A stretch of 64,000 nt of DNA, taken from NCBI RefSeq assembly GCF_048898065.1, contig NZ_JBLWFI010000002.1, forward strand, positions 124,001 to 188,000, written 5' to 3'. Positions 15,828 to 25,230 of the stretch are shown here, piece after piece (position 1 is the stretch's first letter; each line of letters opens with the position of its first letter). Under the pieces are notes generated by a model. The model did not search any database, was not told the origin of the DNA, and saw only the letters and a list, made by a program, of their open reading frames with translations. The position numbers were made by a program, and so were the translations under genes. This DNA is from Tepidibacillus_B infernus (GTDB lineage Bacteria; Bacillota; Bacilli; Tepidibacillales; Tepidibacillaceae).

Positions 15828-16505
15828 TTGAGATTAAGAGAAGAATTTTTAATAAACTTCACTTATAACTCCAATGCCATTGAAGGTAATTCTCTTACAC
15901 TACAGGAAACAGCCCTAATAATAAAAGAGGGTATTACAATCGATAAAAAGCCTTTGAAAGATCATTTGGAGGCAGTGGGTCATAAAGAGGCTTATTTATA
16001 TGTTGAGGAATTAGTACAGAAAAAAGTTCCAATATCCGAGAAGGTAATTAAGGAAATTCACAGCCTTGTTTTGATGGATAGACGGGAGGATAGAGGAATA
16101 TACAGGCGTATACCAGTAACCATTATGGGGGCTATTCATACACCTCCTGAGCCATATCTTGTGCCGGTACAAATGGAACAGCTTATAATGCATTATGAGC
16201 AATTGTCATCTCTCCACGTTGTTGAACGGACGGCAATATTTCATTTGGAATTTGAAACCATTCATCCATTTATTGATGGTAATGGTAGGACTGGACGTTT
16301 GCTTTTAAATCTTGAGCTAATGAAAGAGGGTTATCCTCCCATCAATATTAAATATGGCGACCGTAAACGTTATTATAATTGTTTTACAAGCTATCACACG
16401 AACGGAAAGGACCCTTCAGAGATGGTTTCCCTTATTAGCCAATACCTTGAGGAGGAACTTTCAAGATATGTTGAGATTGCAAGAACCGCCAATGAAATTC
16501 GTTAA
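15828..16505 (+). CDS. Fic-domain protein (putative AMPylase), class II with N-terminal inhibitory motif
   Basis: From TTG 15828 the protein has 225 residues, but coding clearly starts earlier. In-frame codons from 15753 read VTFNKIEELFHQLNSYRPLN, matching the usual Fic N terminus, right behind a good AGAGGGATC. No ATG, GTG or TTG is present there, only ATA at 15753 or ATT at 15768. The inhibitory motif SNAIEG and the catalytic motif HPFIDGNGRTGR are intact. Fic enzymes transfer AMP from ATP to target hydroxyls. Either the start codon is mutated or a rare start is used. Confidence 0.85.
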   Translation: MRLREEFLINFTYNSNAIEGNSLTLQETALIIKEGITIDKKPLKDHLEAVGHKEAYLYVEELVQKKVPISEKVIKEIHSLVLMDRREDRGIYRRIPVTIMGAIHTPPEPYLVPVQMEQLIMHYEQLSSLHVVERTAIFHLEFETIHPFIDGNGRTGRLLLNLELMKEGYPPINIKYGDRKRYYNCFTSYHTNGKDPSEMVSLISQYLEEELSRYVEIARTANEIR

Positions 16506-16535
16506 AACCGGTAGTATTTACTATCGGTTTTGTTG
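16505..16535 (+). terminator. Intrinsic terminator after fic
   Basis: AAACCGGTAGTA and its partner TACTATCGGTTTT form a stem around a short loop, followed by TGTTGTTATTTT. It begins at the fic stop codon. Confidence 0.65.
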
Positions 16536-16829
16536 TTATTTTTCTCAAATAGTATGCAATGCCAATTATAAGACCAAGCTCCGATTTGAGAAATAATTAC
16601 AATGAAATTTCGCAAACGTGTCCCATTTTTCCAACCTTTCGAGAGTTTCCAAAAGAGACAAAATTCTATAATTTTCATTTCGTCTACGTGGATTTTAGGT
16701 TCTATTTTCTAATTATAAATCTTTTTTATCCATTCAACCTTTAATAAGTATGGTATTACAGGCGGTATACTTAGAAGTGCGTAGTTATAAAGCGCTATTA
16801 TCCGGCTTAAAAAAATTCCAAAAAAAGAT

Positions 16830-16843
16830 TGTAAACGCTTAAT
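16830..16843 (+). promoter_or_regulatory. Imperfect cre-like site upstream of the LacI-family gene
   Basis: TGTAAACGCTTAAT matches 12 of 14 positions of TGWAANCGNTNWCA, failing at the last two. It lies about 35 bases before the LacI operator at 16865. Catabolite control of the sucrose-type cluster would make sense but is only suggested. Confidence 0.4.
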
Positions 16844-16864
16844 TTATATCTTATAATTAGTTAA

Positions 16865-16878
16865 AGAAATCGATTTCT
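16865..16878 (+). promoter_or_regulatory. LacI-family operator upstream of the regulator gene
   Basis: AGAAATCGATTTCT is a perfect palindrome with the central CG typical of LacI-family operators, 18 bases before the regulator's start codon. The same palindrome occurs at 17925-17940 and a close variant at 22801-22817, so it is very likely the autoregulatory site. Confidence 0.8.
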
Positions 16879-16896
16879 CCAGAAAGGGGAGACAAA

Positions 16897-17904
16897 ATGA
16901 CAACGATTTCTGATGTAGCCAAAATTGCAGGCGTATCAAGAGCAAGTGTATCTAGAGTTATTAACAATAATTCAAGCGTTAATGAAGAGATTCGACAAAA
17001 GGTTCTTAAGGCGATGGATGAATTAGGTTTTACACCCAATGTTTCTGCACGAAATTTGAGAATAAAACAAACAAAAACCCTTGCCGTTATTGTTCCACTT
17101 ATTTCGAATCCTTTTTTTAGTAGATTAGTTCAAACGATGGGAATAGAAGCTGAAAAATTAGGATATAAACTATTAATCTGTCAATCTCGTCATGATTTAA
17201 AAGATGAAAAGAATTTTTTGGATCTTTTAAAGACACGTCAAGTAGATGGAATTGTTATGGCATCAGTTCGTAATTCTTGGGAATTTATTAAAGGATACTT
17301 ACAATATGGTCCAATAATATTATGTAATGAGTATTTTACAGATTCGGACGCCGCAATCCCTATTGTAAAAGTAGATCAAAAGCAAGGTGGCTATTTATCA
17401 GCAAAACATTTGCTTAAATTAGGGCATAAACGTATTGCATTTTGTATTAGTGATAATGAAAGTCGTTCAGGTCTTGAAAGGAAAGAAGGATTTTTACAGG
17501 CCTTAAAAGAGTTTAACCTTACTTTTAATGATTCTTTGATAATGAATAATGCTTTTGATATTACAAGTGGAAGAGAGATTTTTTATCGGTTAAGGTCTCT
17601 TCCGGAACCGGTTACAGCCGTATTTACTGGAAGTGATGAAGTAGCAGTAGGTATTATTTCAGAAGCAAAGAAAAACGGAGTACGTATTCCAGAGGATTTA
17701 GCTGTTGTTGGGTTTGATGATTTGCCTATTGCGAAAATTATCGAGCCTAATTTAACAACCATACACCAACCAATTGATAAAATAGCCACAACTTCAATTG
17801 AAACGATCATTAAACTGGTTGAAAATGAAATTGATTCTAGCGAAATACGACCTATAGAATTTCCTCTAGAGTTGATCATTCGTGAATCGACAGTAGGTGT
17901 GTGA
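16897..17904 (+). CDS. LacI-family repressor of the sucrose / fructo-oligosaccharide cluster
   Basis: 335 residues with RBS AAAGGGGAG. The N-terminal LacI helix-turn-helix (TTISDVAKIAGVSRASVSRV, hinge SARNLRIKQTKT) is followed by a periplasmic-binding-like sensor domain (LAVIVPLISNPFFSRLVQTM; VVGFDDLPIAKIIEPNLTTI). It resembles ScrR/PurR-type regulators. Three matching operators, before itself, the permease operon and the GH32 gene, define its local regulon. The effector is not known; a fructose-containing sugar is inferred from its targets. Confidence 0.9.
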   Translation: MTTISDVAKIAGVSRASVSRVINNNSSVNEEIRQKVLKAMDELGFTPNVSARNLRIKQTKTLAVIVPLISNPFFSRLVQTMGIEAEKLGYKLLICQSRHDLKDEKNFLDLLKTRQVDGIVMASVRNSWEFIKGYLQYGPIILCNEYFTDSDAAIPIVKVDQKQGGYLSAKHLLKLGHKRIAFCISDNESRSGLERKEGFLQALKEFNLTFNDSLIMNNAFDITSGREIFYRLRSLPEPVTAVFTGSDEVAVGIISEAKKNGVRIPEDLAVVGFDDLPIAKIIEPNLTTIHQPIDKIATTSIETIIKLVENEIDSSEIRPIEFPLELIIRESTVGV

Positions 17905-17924
17905 TAATTTTTTTTTGAACATTC

Positions 17925-17940
17925 AAGAAATCGATTTCTT
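17925..17940 (+). promoter_or_regulatory. LacI-family operator upstream of the ABC permease operon
   Basis: AAGAAATCGATTTCTT, a 16-bp perfect palindrome, lies 21 bases after the repressor gene and about 114 bases before the first permease. A TTGAAC at 17915-17920 could be an overlapping -35 element. Confidence 0.8.
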
Positions 17941-18053
17941 AAAAGGTAGTAATTCTTATATGATATGAAAAAAACAATTGTGTCTAAAAATTCTAAACGA
18001 CTACGGATATTAATAAAAGAGGTTAATTTACTAATTGAAAGTGAGGTAATGAT

Positions 18054-19010
18054 ATGGATGTGGTAGGTAAGGCAAATCCGGCAATCGATTCACCTATTCA
18101 AGGTAAAAAAACATATAAACTGAAAAAGGTTTTAAACAATTATCAGCTCTACTTATTTATTTTACCTGCGTTAATTTATTTTATTGGATTCCATTATATG
18201 CCAATGTATGGAGTATTAATTGGATTTAAAGATTTTGTAGCAACGAAAGGAATTGTGGGAAGCCCATGGGTTGGATTTAAGCACTTTGAGCGTTTTTTCG
18301 ATTCCTATCAATTTTGGAGCCTTATTAAAAATACACTTGGCCTTAGTGTCACTCAGTTAATCGTTGGATTTCCACTCCCTATTTTTCTTGCGCTTATGTT
18401 AAACCAAATAAGAAGTGAGAAATACAAACGTTTTGTTCAAACCGTAGTGTATGCCCCGCATTTTATATCAGTGGTTGTATTAGCCGGAATGATTTATGTA
18501 TTCTTTTCAAGCAATGGATTGATTAATAATATCGTCATTATGTTTGGTGGAGATCCAATTTCATTTATGGCAAAACCAGAATGGTTTAAACCACTATATA
18601 TTGCTTCAGGTGTGTGGCAGGAAACGGGATGGGCTGCGATTATTTATCTAGCAGCGCTTGCAGGTGTTAGTCCAGAGTTACATGAAGCAGCAGTGATGGA
18701 TGGAGCGAATAAGTGGCAGCGGATTTTACATGTGGATATTCCAGCAATTATGCCGACGGCTGTTATTCTATTAATTCTATCAGTTGGCAACATTATGAAC
18801 ATTGGTTTTGAAAAGGCTTACCTATTACAAACGCCAATGAACCAGCCAGCTGCAGAGATTATCCCAACCTATGTTTATAAAATGGGTTTGCAGCAGGCAC
18901 AATATAGCTTCGCTGCAGCAGTAGGATTGTTTAATGCAGTGATTAACTTAATTTTATTAGTTGCAGTAAATAAATTCGCGAAGAAATTATCTGGCCAAGG
19001 ATTATGGTAA
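18054..19010 (+). CDS. Sugar ABC transporter permease, LplB/YtcP-type
   Basis: 318 residues, RBS GTGAGGTAATG. Six membrane helices; the N terminus LFILPALIYFIGFHYMPMYG and the EAA loop LHEAAVMDGANKWQRILHVDIP place it in the LplB/YteP group of carbohydrate permeases. It pairs with the permease that follows 19 bases later. The cluster lacks an ATP-binding subunit, so a shared MsmX-type ATPase encoded elsewhere is expected. Confidence 0.9.
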   Translation: MDVVGKANPAIDSPIQGKKTYKLKKVLNNYQLYLFILPALIYFIGFHYMPMYGVLIGFKDFVATKGIVGSPWVGFKHFERFFDSYQFWSLIKNTLGLSVTQLIVGFPLPIFLALMLNQIRSEKYKRFVQTVVYAPHFISVVVLAGMIYVFFSSNGLINNIVIMFGGDPISFMAKPEWFKPLYIASGVWQETGWAAIIYLAALAGVSPELHEAAVMDGANKWQRILHVDIPAIMPTAVILLILSVGNIMNIGFEKAYLLQTPMNQPAAEIIPTYVYKMGLQQAQYSFAAAVGLFNAVINLILLVAVNKFAKKLSGQGLW

Positions 19011-19029
19011 CAGGGAGGTACAATAAAAA

Positions 19030-19944
19030 ATGAGTTTACTAGCCTTGAAGAAAAGCAAGATTATAAGACGATCAAAGGAAGATAAGGTTTTCGATATAAT
19101 TAATATTATTCTAGTTGCGATTATTCTAATATTGGTAATTTATCCTTTGTACTTTATCGTAATTGCCTCTATCAGTGATCCCAATATGATATACGACGGG
19201 AAGGTATGGTTATTACCTAAAGAAATTACCTTTGAAGGGTATGAACGAATTTTTAGAGATAGCAAGATTTGGTTGGGCTATATGAATTCAATCATCTATA
19301 CGGTTGTGGGAACAATTATAAATGTATCTTTTACATTAATGGCTGCTTATGCATTATCAAGGAAAGATTTGTATGGAAGAAACGTGATTATGTTTTTATT
19401 TCTCATGACGATGTTTTTCTCAGGTGGATTAATTCCAACCTATTTAGTTGTAAAGAATTTAGGCTTACTTAATACAATGTGGGCATTAATCTTACCAAAG
19501 GCTGTAGCCGTATGGAATGTTATTGTTGCTAAAACATTTTTTGAGACTTCCATTCCTAACGAATTATTAGAAGCTGCAAAAATGGATGGATGTTCGGATG
19601 TCAAATTCTTTTGGAAGATCGTCCTCCCATTATCAAAACCGATTGTCGCTGTAATGGTTTTATTTTATGCTGTAGGACATTGGAATTCATACTTTGATGC
19701 ATTAATTTATTTAAACAATGAAAACTTATATCCACTTCAATTAATTTTACGAAATATCTTGGTTCAAAATCAGGCATCCACAATGATGATTAGTGATCTG
19801 GACTCATTAGCTGCGAAACAAAAAATTTCAGAGTTAATTAAATACGGTGTGATCATTGTAGCTTCCATCCCGCTTTTAATCGTATATCCATTTGTACAAA
19901 AGTATTTTGTAAAAGGGGTTATGATCGGCAGTATTAAAGGCTAA
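19030..19944 (+). CDS. Sugar ABC transporter permease, LplC-type
   Basis: 304 residues, RBS GGGAGGTAC. Six membrane segments and the EAA loop LLEAAKMDGCSDVKFFWKIVLPLS. The C terminus YPFVQKYFVKGVMIGSIKG is characteristic of LplC/YtcP-type permeases. It forms the membrane channel with the preceding permease and takes substrate from the lipoprotein encoded 84 bases downstream. Confidence 0.9.
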   Translation: MSLLALKKSKIIRRSKEDKVFDIINIILVAIILILVIYPLYFIVIASISDPNMIYDGKVWLLPKEITFEGYERIFRDSKIWLGYMNSIIYTVVGTIINVSFTLMAAYALSRKDLYGRNVIMFLFLMTMFFSGGLIPTYLVVKNLGLLNTMWALILPKAVAVWNVIVAKTFFETSIPNELLEAAKMDGCSDVKFFWKIVLPLSKPIVAVMVLFYAVGHWNSYFDALIYLNNENLYPLQLILRNILVQNQASTMMISDLDSLAAKQKISELIKYGVIIVASIPLLIVYPFVQKYFVKGVMIGSIKG

Positions 19945-20028
19945 TAGAAAAGATCAACGATAAGGGGGTGATGGGAAGCGTAAATGTTAGTTTGCCATCC
20001 AATTTCTATCAAAAGAGGAGGAAAATAA

Positions 20029-21669
20029 ATGATTAGACGAATTAAAAAAAGTATGCAGAGAAACAAGAAGAAGATAATGACAATAACATTGATTTTAGGA
20101 TTAAGTGTTTCACTAGCTTTAACAGGATGTGCAAGCAAGGATTCAAAGACCTCAGAGAAAAAAGAAGAGGTTGCCTTTAATAAAACAGGTTTACCGATTG
20201 TCGACAAAGAAATCACGTTAAACTTTGTTTCACCAAAGGCAGCTCTTGCACCTGACTATTCGGAAATGGTCATTTTTGACCGTCTTGAAAAAGCAACGAA
20301 CGTTCACATTAAATGGAATAATATCCCTGGCGATGGATATCAAGAAAAGAAAAATTTAATGCTGGCAAGTGGCGACCTGCCAGATGCGTTCTATGCGTCA
20401 GGCTTTTCAGATCATGACCTTGTGCAATATGGTCAGAACGGTACCATTATACCATTAGAGGATTTAATCGACAAATATGCACCTAATTTAAAGAAGGTAT
20501 TTGAGCAAAGACCAGAGTTGAAAAAAGTTGTAACAGCACCAGATGGACATATTTACTCACTACCGCGCGCGGAAGAAATGGATCTTATTGGAATGCCAAA
20601 TATTATGTTCATTAATAAAACATGGTTAGATAATCTTGGTTTGCAGATGCCGACTACATTAGAAGAATACCATGATGTGTTAAAAGCATTTAAAGAAAAG
20701 GATCCGAATGGAAACGGAAAACAAGACGAAATTGGTTTGACTTTCTGGTATAACGGTTGGACCGGTAATGAAGGAGATTTAATTGGATTATTTGGGCTGC
20801 CGGATTCTCCTAACGATGCTGATCACCGTATTGTGAGAGATGGAAAAGTCCTCTATGCGGCTGTACAACCAGAGTTTAAAGAAGCGATCCAATATTTTAA
20901 TGGCTGGGTGAAAGAAGGATTAATTGATCCAGAGGTTGTAACACAAAAGGTCGAGCAACTGTTTGCAAAAGGTAAAACACAAGATCCAACATTAGGTTCT
21001 TTCATATGGTGGGAGAATACAGAAGTGGTTGGACCTGATCGAGTTAAAGATTACGTAGTTTTACCCCCATTAAAAGGGAAAGATGGTAAGATTGTAATTG
21101 GGCGTTCGAATTATTCTGAATATGGAAGAGATGCCTTCGTCATTACATCAGCGAACAAATACCCTGAAATTACCATGCGTTGGGTCGACCAATTGTATGA
21201 ACCAAAAATGTCAGCTCAAATTAACTGGGGTCCAATTGGTGAAATATACAAGGAAGATGCAAATGGGATGTTAGTGAATAAAGAGCTTCCTCCAGGTGTG
21301 GCAATGGGTGAATTACGACAAAAGGTGGCTCCGGGAGGACCGTTTGTGGTATTAAAAGAGTATTTTGGAAAATTTGTAGACATGGAGCCAAGAGCGAAGG
21401 AAAGATTACAAATTCTTGATGAATACTACAGACCATATATGGTAAAAGAAAATTACCCATTTATCTTCTTTAGTCCTGAAGAGCTGGAAATTATCAATAC
21501 GATTGAACCGGAAATTAAAGCATTTGTGAAGCAAAAAGAAGCTCATTGGTTGATTGAAGGCGGAATTGAGAAAGAATGGGATGACTATGTTAAACAATTA
21601 GATGCCATGGGGCTTAATAAATTAATGGAAGTGTACCAAAAAGGATTAGACCGTTTCAACAAACAATAA
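20029..21669 (+). CDS. Extracellular sugar-binding lipoprotein, LplA-like
   Basis: 546 residues, RBS AGAGGAGGAAAAT. A basic N region and a hydrophobic stretch end in the lipobox LALTGC with C34 as lipidation site. The mature part is a family-1-like solute-binding protein (KNLMLASGDLPDAFYASGFS; DPNGNGKQDEIGLTFW, a calcium-loop-like DxNxNxxxDE). The length suits LplA/YtcQ relatives. It delivers the sugar to the two permeases. Its mRNA ends at the terminator 21753-21785. Substrate inferred from GH32 and fructokinase neighbours: sucrose or fructo-oligosaccharides. Confidence 0.9.
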   Translation: MIRRIKKSMQRNKKKIMTITLILGLSVSLALTGCASKDSKTSEKKEEVAFNKTGLPIVDKEITLNFVSPKAALAPDYSEMVIFDRLEKATNVHIKWNNIPGDGYQEKKNLMLASGDLPDAFYASGFSDHDLVQYGQNGTIIPLEDLIDKYAPNLKKVFEQRPELKKVVTAPDGHIYSLPRAEEMDLIGMPNIMFINKTWLDNLGLQMPTTLEEYHDVLKAFKEKDPNGNGKQDEIGLTFWYNGWTGNEGDLIGLFGLPDSPNDADHRIVRDGKVLYAAVQPEFKEAIQYFNGWVKEGLIDPEVVTQKVEQLFAKGKTQDPTLGSFIWWENTEVVGPDRVKDYVVLPPLKGKDGKIVIGRSNYSEYGRDAFVITSANKYPEITMRWVDQLYEPKMSAQINWGPIGEIYKEDANGMLVNKELPPGVAMGELRQKVAPGGPFVVLKEYFGKFVDMEPRAKERLQILDEYYRPYMVKENYPFIFFSPEELEIINTIEPEIKAFVKQKEAHWLIEGGIEKEWDDYVKQLDAMGLNKLMEVYQKGLDRFNKQ

Positions 21670-21752
21670 TTCAATAAAGAAAACTTGGCTTGTGACAAGC
21701 TTTTGGCGTAGGCAGAAGCCTTAGTTGCACTTATACTTTCTTAAAGTGATAT

Positions 21753-21785
21753 AAAGCCAGACAAAATTATCGTCTGGCTTTTCTC
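21753..21785 (+). terminator. Intrinsic terminator after the binding-protein gene
   Basis: AAAGCCAGAC and GTCTGGCTTTT pair perfectly around a nine-base loop, followed by CTCTTC. Partial read-through would still feed the fructokinase gene 34 bases later. Confidence 0.85.
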
Positions 21786-21818
21786 TTCAAAAAAGATAAT
21801 TTAATAACGGGAAATAGG

Positions 21819-22787
21819 ATGATGTATATGTATGATGTAACTGCTTTAGGAGAATTATTAATCGATTTTACACCTTCGGGTCACTCAGAAAAGGGAAATA
21901 TATTGTTTGAAACGAACCCTGGGGGTGCTCCTGCAAATGTACTTGTAGCACTTTCTAGATTAAATAAGAAAACAGCGTTTATTGGTAAAGTTGGTAATGA
22001 TCAATTTGGTCATATGTTAAAGGGTGTATTACAGCATCAAAATATCGATACAGGCAATCTTTTATTCTCGGAAAAAGTAAATACAACACTGGCTTTTGTT
22101 CACTTAGATGAAAACGGTGAACGTTCCTTTAGTTTTTATCGAGATCCAGGTGCTGATATTATGCTAGAGAAGGATGAAATTAATGAAGAGATTATAAAAC
22201 AATCACGTATCTTTCATTTCGGTTCATTATCTCTAACAAATGAGCCAGTAACCACAGCAACTTTTACGGCTTTACAATATGCAAAGAAACATAACATATT
22301 AATCTCATATGATCCGAATTTACGTATTCCTTTATGGAGATCCCTTGATGATGCAAAAAGACAGATATTAAAGGGGTTTGAATATGCAGATATTGTGAAA
22401 CTGTCTGAGATAGAACTAGAATTTTTAACTGGTTATCGTGATGTGTTAAAAGGAACAGAACTTTTACAGGAACAGTATGGTACATCCGTTATCTTTGTAA
22501 CGTTAGGATCAGAAGGCTGCTTTTATCGATCCAAAAAGGTATATGGAGGAAAAGAAGGATTCCAAGTCAACGTTGTAGATACAACAGGAGCTGGAGATGC
22601 CTTCGTTGGTGGTGTATTATATAAAATTCTTGAAATGAATAAACCTTTAGATTTGTTAAATCTATTTGAATTTGAAGAAATCGTCACTTTCGCTAATGCA
22701 GTAGGAGCACTAACTACAGAAGGAAAAGGTGGAATTCCCAGTATACCAACATTGGAGCAAGTGAAAGTGTTTTTGAATAGAGAATAA
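21819..22787 (+). CDS. scrK: Fructokinase, PfkB family
   Basis: 322 residues; starts at 21819, 21822 or 21828 are all possible, the last giving MYDVTALGELLIDF. PfkB signatures are GGAPANVLVALSRL near the N terminus and DTTGAGDAFVGGVLY with the catalytic aspartate near the C terminus. It phosphorylates fructose released by the GH32 enzyme encoded next. Full length for the family. Confidence 0.9.
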   Translation: MMYMYDVTALGELLIDFTPSGHSEKGNILFETNPGGAPANVLVALSRLNKKTAFIGKVGNDQFGHMLKGVLQHQNIDTGNLLFSEKVNTTLAFVHLDENGERSFSFYRDPGADIMLEKDEINEEIIKQSRIFHFGSLSLTNEPVTTATFTALQYAKKHNILISYDPNLRIPLWRSLDDAKRQILKGFEYADIVKLSEIELEFLTGYRDVLKGTELLQEQYGTSVIFVTLGSEGCFYRSKKVYGGKEGFQVNVVDTTGAGDAFVGGVLYKILEMNKPLDLLNLFEFEEIVTFANAVGALTTEGKGGIPSIPTLEQVKVFLNRE

Positions 22788-22800
22788 CAACTTATTCTCT

Positions 22801-22817
22801 AAAGAAATCAATTTCTT
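22801..22817 (+). promoter_or_regulatory. Third LacI-family operator, between scrK and the GH32 gene
   Basis: AAGAAATCAATTTCTT differs from the 17925 palindrome only at the centre (CA for CG). It lies 14 bases after the scrK stop and 25 bases before the GH32 start, with the RBS AGAGGAAAGG between. It may block elongation or control a separate promoter. Confidence 0.7.
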
Positions 22818-22841
22818 ATTATAGAGGAAAGGAACAAAGAA

Positions 22842-24335
22842 ATGAATAACATCCAAGAAAAACAACAGTATTATACAGAAAAATATCGTCCTCAGTTTCA
22901 CTTTTCACCTGAGAATCAATGGATGAATGATCCGAATGGTATGGTATTTTATAATGGGGAATATCATCTTTTTTATCAATATCATCCCAATGGAACAACG
23001 TGGGGACCAATGCATTGGGGGCATGCTGTAAGTAAAGATCTTGTTTGTTGGGAACACCTTCCGATTGCGTTGGCACCTGACGAGCATGGGATGATCTTTT
23101 CAGGAAGTGCCGTGGTAGATTGGAATGATACGAGTGGTTTCTTTGAAGGAAATCCGGGATTAGTAGCAATATTCACTCATGCGGATACCTACCCTGATTC
23201 TGAACGTCCGAGACAAAGGCAAAGTCTTGCCTATAGCAAGGACAATGGACGTACTTGGGTAAAATATGAAGGGAACCCTGTTATTACAGAGGGAAATATC
23301 ACAGACTTCAGAGACCCAAAAGTGTTCTGGCATGGTGAAACAAACAAATGGGTCATGATTTTAGCTGCGGGTCAAACTGTTAGAATTTATACTTCACCGA
23401 ATTTAAAGACATGGGAGTTTGCGAGTGAATTTGGAGAAGGGCATGGATCCCATCAAGGAGTTTGGGAGTGTCCTGATCTCTTTGAATTACCTATTGATGG
23501 AAATCTTGATCAAAAAAAGTGGGTTTTATTTGTCAGTATCGGTGATGATCCAAATTACGAAGAAGGTTCAAGAACTCAATATTTTATTGGGGATTTTGAT
23601 GGAAAGACATTTATAAATAATCATTTGCCGGAAACGACTCTTTGGATTGACCATGGACGTGATAATTATGCGGGTGTAAGCTGGTCTGATATTCCAACTG
23701 AAGACGGTAGAAGAATATATATAGGGTGGATGAGTAATTGGCGCTATGCCAATGTAACCCCTACAAAAGAATGGCGAAGTGCGATGACGATTCCAAGAGT
23801 ACTTGGACTAAAGTCTACAAAAGAAGGTGTTCGTCTCGTCCAAACCCCGATTCATGAATTGCAGTCTCTTCGAGAAGAAAAGATATCAATACAAAACGAA
23901 GAAATTGTACCTGGAGAAAATCTTTTGGCAAATGTGAATAGCAACACATTTGAAATTATTGCAGAATTTGAAATAGGAACCGCAACAGAATTTGGATTTA
24001 AAGTTTGTAAATCAGATGGTGAAGAAACGATTATCGGATATAACAAAGAAAATAAAAAAATGTTTGTAGATAGAACAAATTCGGGAGAAGCTAATTTCCA
24101 TGAAGCTTTTGTAGGCAAACATGAGAGCAATTTAGGTCCACAGAATAATAAGATAACACTTCATGTCTTTGTTGATCGGTCATCAGTAGAAGTTTTTGGG
24201 AATGACGGGGATTTGGTCATAACGGACCTAATCTTTCCAAATGAAGAGAGTAAACAAATGGAACTTTATGCGAAAGATGGAAATGTTAAGCTGAATTCTT
24301 TAGAGCTTTATATATTAAAATCAACTTGGCGTTAA
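22842..24335 (+). CDS. sacA: GH32 glycoside hydrolase (sucrose-6-phosphate hydrolase / fructan beta-fructosidase type)
   Basis: 497 residues. All GH32 catalytic motifs are present: nucleophile D30 in WMNDPNG, transition-state stabiliser D158 in FRDPKV and acid/base E209 in WECPD. The N-terminal five-blade propeller is followed by a C-terminal beta-sandwich (FVDRSSVEVFGNDGD). No signal peptide, so it acts in the cytoplasm on sugars imported by the ABC system. Because import is by ABC and not PTS, an unphosphorylated substrate (sucrose, FOS) is more likely than sucrose-6-phosphate. The symbol is approximate. Confidence 0.88.
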   Translation: MNNIQEKQQYYTEKYRPQFHFSPENQWMNDPNGMVFYNGEYHLFYQYHPNGTTWGPMHWGHAVSKDLVCWEHLPIALAPDEHGMIFSGSAVVDWNDTSGFFEGNPGLVAIFTHADTYPDSERPRQRQSLAYSKDNGRTWVKYEGNPVITEGNITDFRDPKVFWHGETNKWVMILAAGQTVRIYTSPNLKTWEFASEFGEGHGSHQGVWECPDLFELPIDGNLDQKKWVLFVSIGDDPNYEEGSRTQYFIGDFDGKTFINNHLPETTLWIDHGRDNYAGVSWSDIPTEDGRRIYIGWMSNWRYANVTPTKEWRSAMTIPRVLGLKSTKEGVRLVQTPIHELQSLREEKISIQNEEIVPGENLLANVNSNTFEIIAEFEIGTATEFGFKVCKSDGEETIIGYNKENKKMFVDRTNSGEANFHEAFVGKHESNLGPQNNKITLHVFVDRSSVEVFGNDGDLVITDLIFPNEESKQMELYAKDGNVKLNSLELYILKSTWR

Positions 24336-24368
24336 TAAGGATAAAAAGGTGATAGGGGGATTTTTTGA

Positions 24369-24977
24369 ATGAATGCTTTAAACAACAGGCTGTTTCACAC
24401 ATTGAATACAATAGTAGACTTATTTCTTCTTAATTTACTATGGGTCTTTGCTTCAATTCCTTTAATCACCTTTTTTCCAGCCACAGCAGCAATGTTTGGT
24501 GTTGTCCGTAGACGAATATTACAAAAGGAAACAGAAGGTATATTTAAAAGTTTTTTTAAAATGCTTAAGGAAAATTTCAAACAGAGCTTTGTTTTATCGA
24601 TTTTTTGGAGTGTACTAGCAATTTTCTTATATTTTGATTATAGGCATATTAACCCAGCCAGTTCTGTTGTTCAACTCATTCTTTATATCATCTTAATTAT
24701 TGGAATTTTGTTGTTTAGCTCCATATCCATTTATCTTTTTCCGATAATGGTCCATTTTGAACTAAGTTGGAAGCTGGTTATTCGAAACGCCTTTTTCTTC
24801 TCTCTAATGAACCCGGTTCTTACTGTGCTTTTATTAATTATTGTCGGGGCGGGTGTTACTTTATTATACATTTATCCTGTTTCCATCTTAATCATCGGCA
24901 GTCTAGTAGCAAGTACAGTTTATTATTTATGTCAAATATGGTTCAATCAACTACTAAATATGAAGGAAATGAACTGA
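24369..24977 (+). CDS. DUF624 (YesL-like) membrane protein
   Basis: 202 residues, five predicted membrane helices, N-terminal FHTLNTIVDLFLLNLLWVFA and the PATAAMFGVVRR motif of DUF624/YesL. Function unknown, but the family is repeatedly found beside LplABC-like sugar importers, as here. It follows the GH32 gene by 33 bases with GGTGATAGGGGG as RBS region and is probably the last gene of the operon. Confidence 0.85.
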   Translation: MNALNNRLFHTLNTIVDLFLLNLLWVFASIPLITFFPATAAMFGVVRRRILQKETEGIFKSFFKMLKENFKQSFVLSIFWSVLAIFLYFDYRHINPASSVVQLILYIILIIGILLFSSISIYLFPIMVHFELSWKLVIRNAFFFSLMNPVLTVLLLIIVGAGVTLLYIYPVSILIIGSLVASTVYYLCQIWFNQLLNMKEMN

Positions 24978-25095
24978 GTGTTTAATCAAATTTAAGTAAT
25001 AGACAATATGATCCCGTGTAGTAGAAAATAAAGAAACGAGCCCAATTACGTGTCACAATCTATAAATAGATCAAGGCATATACTCCTACAGGTGA
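24978..25095. other. Spacer after the sugar cluster
   Basis: About 118 bases with no gene and no clear terminator. It joins the end of the sugar cluster to the IS3 remnant, and the boundary of the IS cannot be placed. Confidence 0.3.
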
Positions 25096-25230
25096 GGGGG
25101 AAGAAGCACAATCCCTAAAGAAATTGCGGATATCCAAAAGGAAAACCTACGGTTAAAACAGGAGATTGAAATCTTAAAAAAGACAATGACCATATTCGCA
25201 AAGGATGGATATAATTCTTTTTCTTTTTGA
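25096..25230 (+). pseudogene. IS3-family OrfA C-terminal remnant
   Basis: The frame between TGA 25093-25095 and TGA 25228-25230 reads PKEIADIQKENLRLKQEIEI, then LKKTMTIFAKD. This leucine-zipper helix ending ILKK-MxIFAK is the standard C-terminal part of IS3-family OrfA. The helix-turn-helix half and OrfB are missing. Confidence 0.75.
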
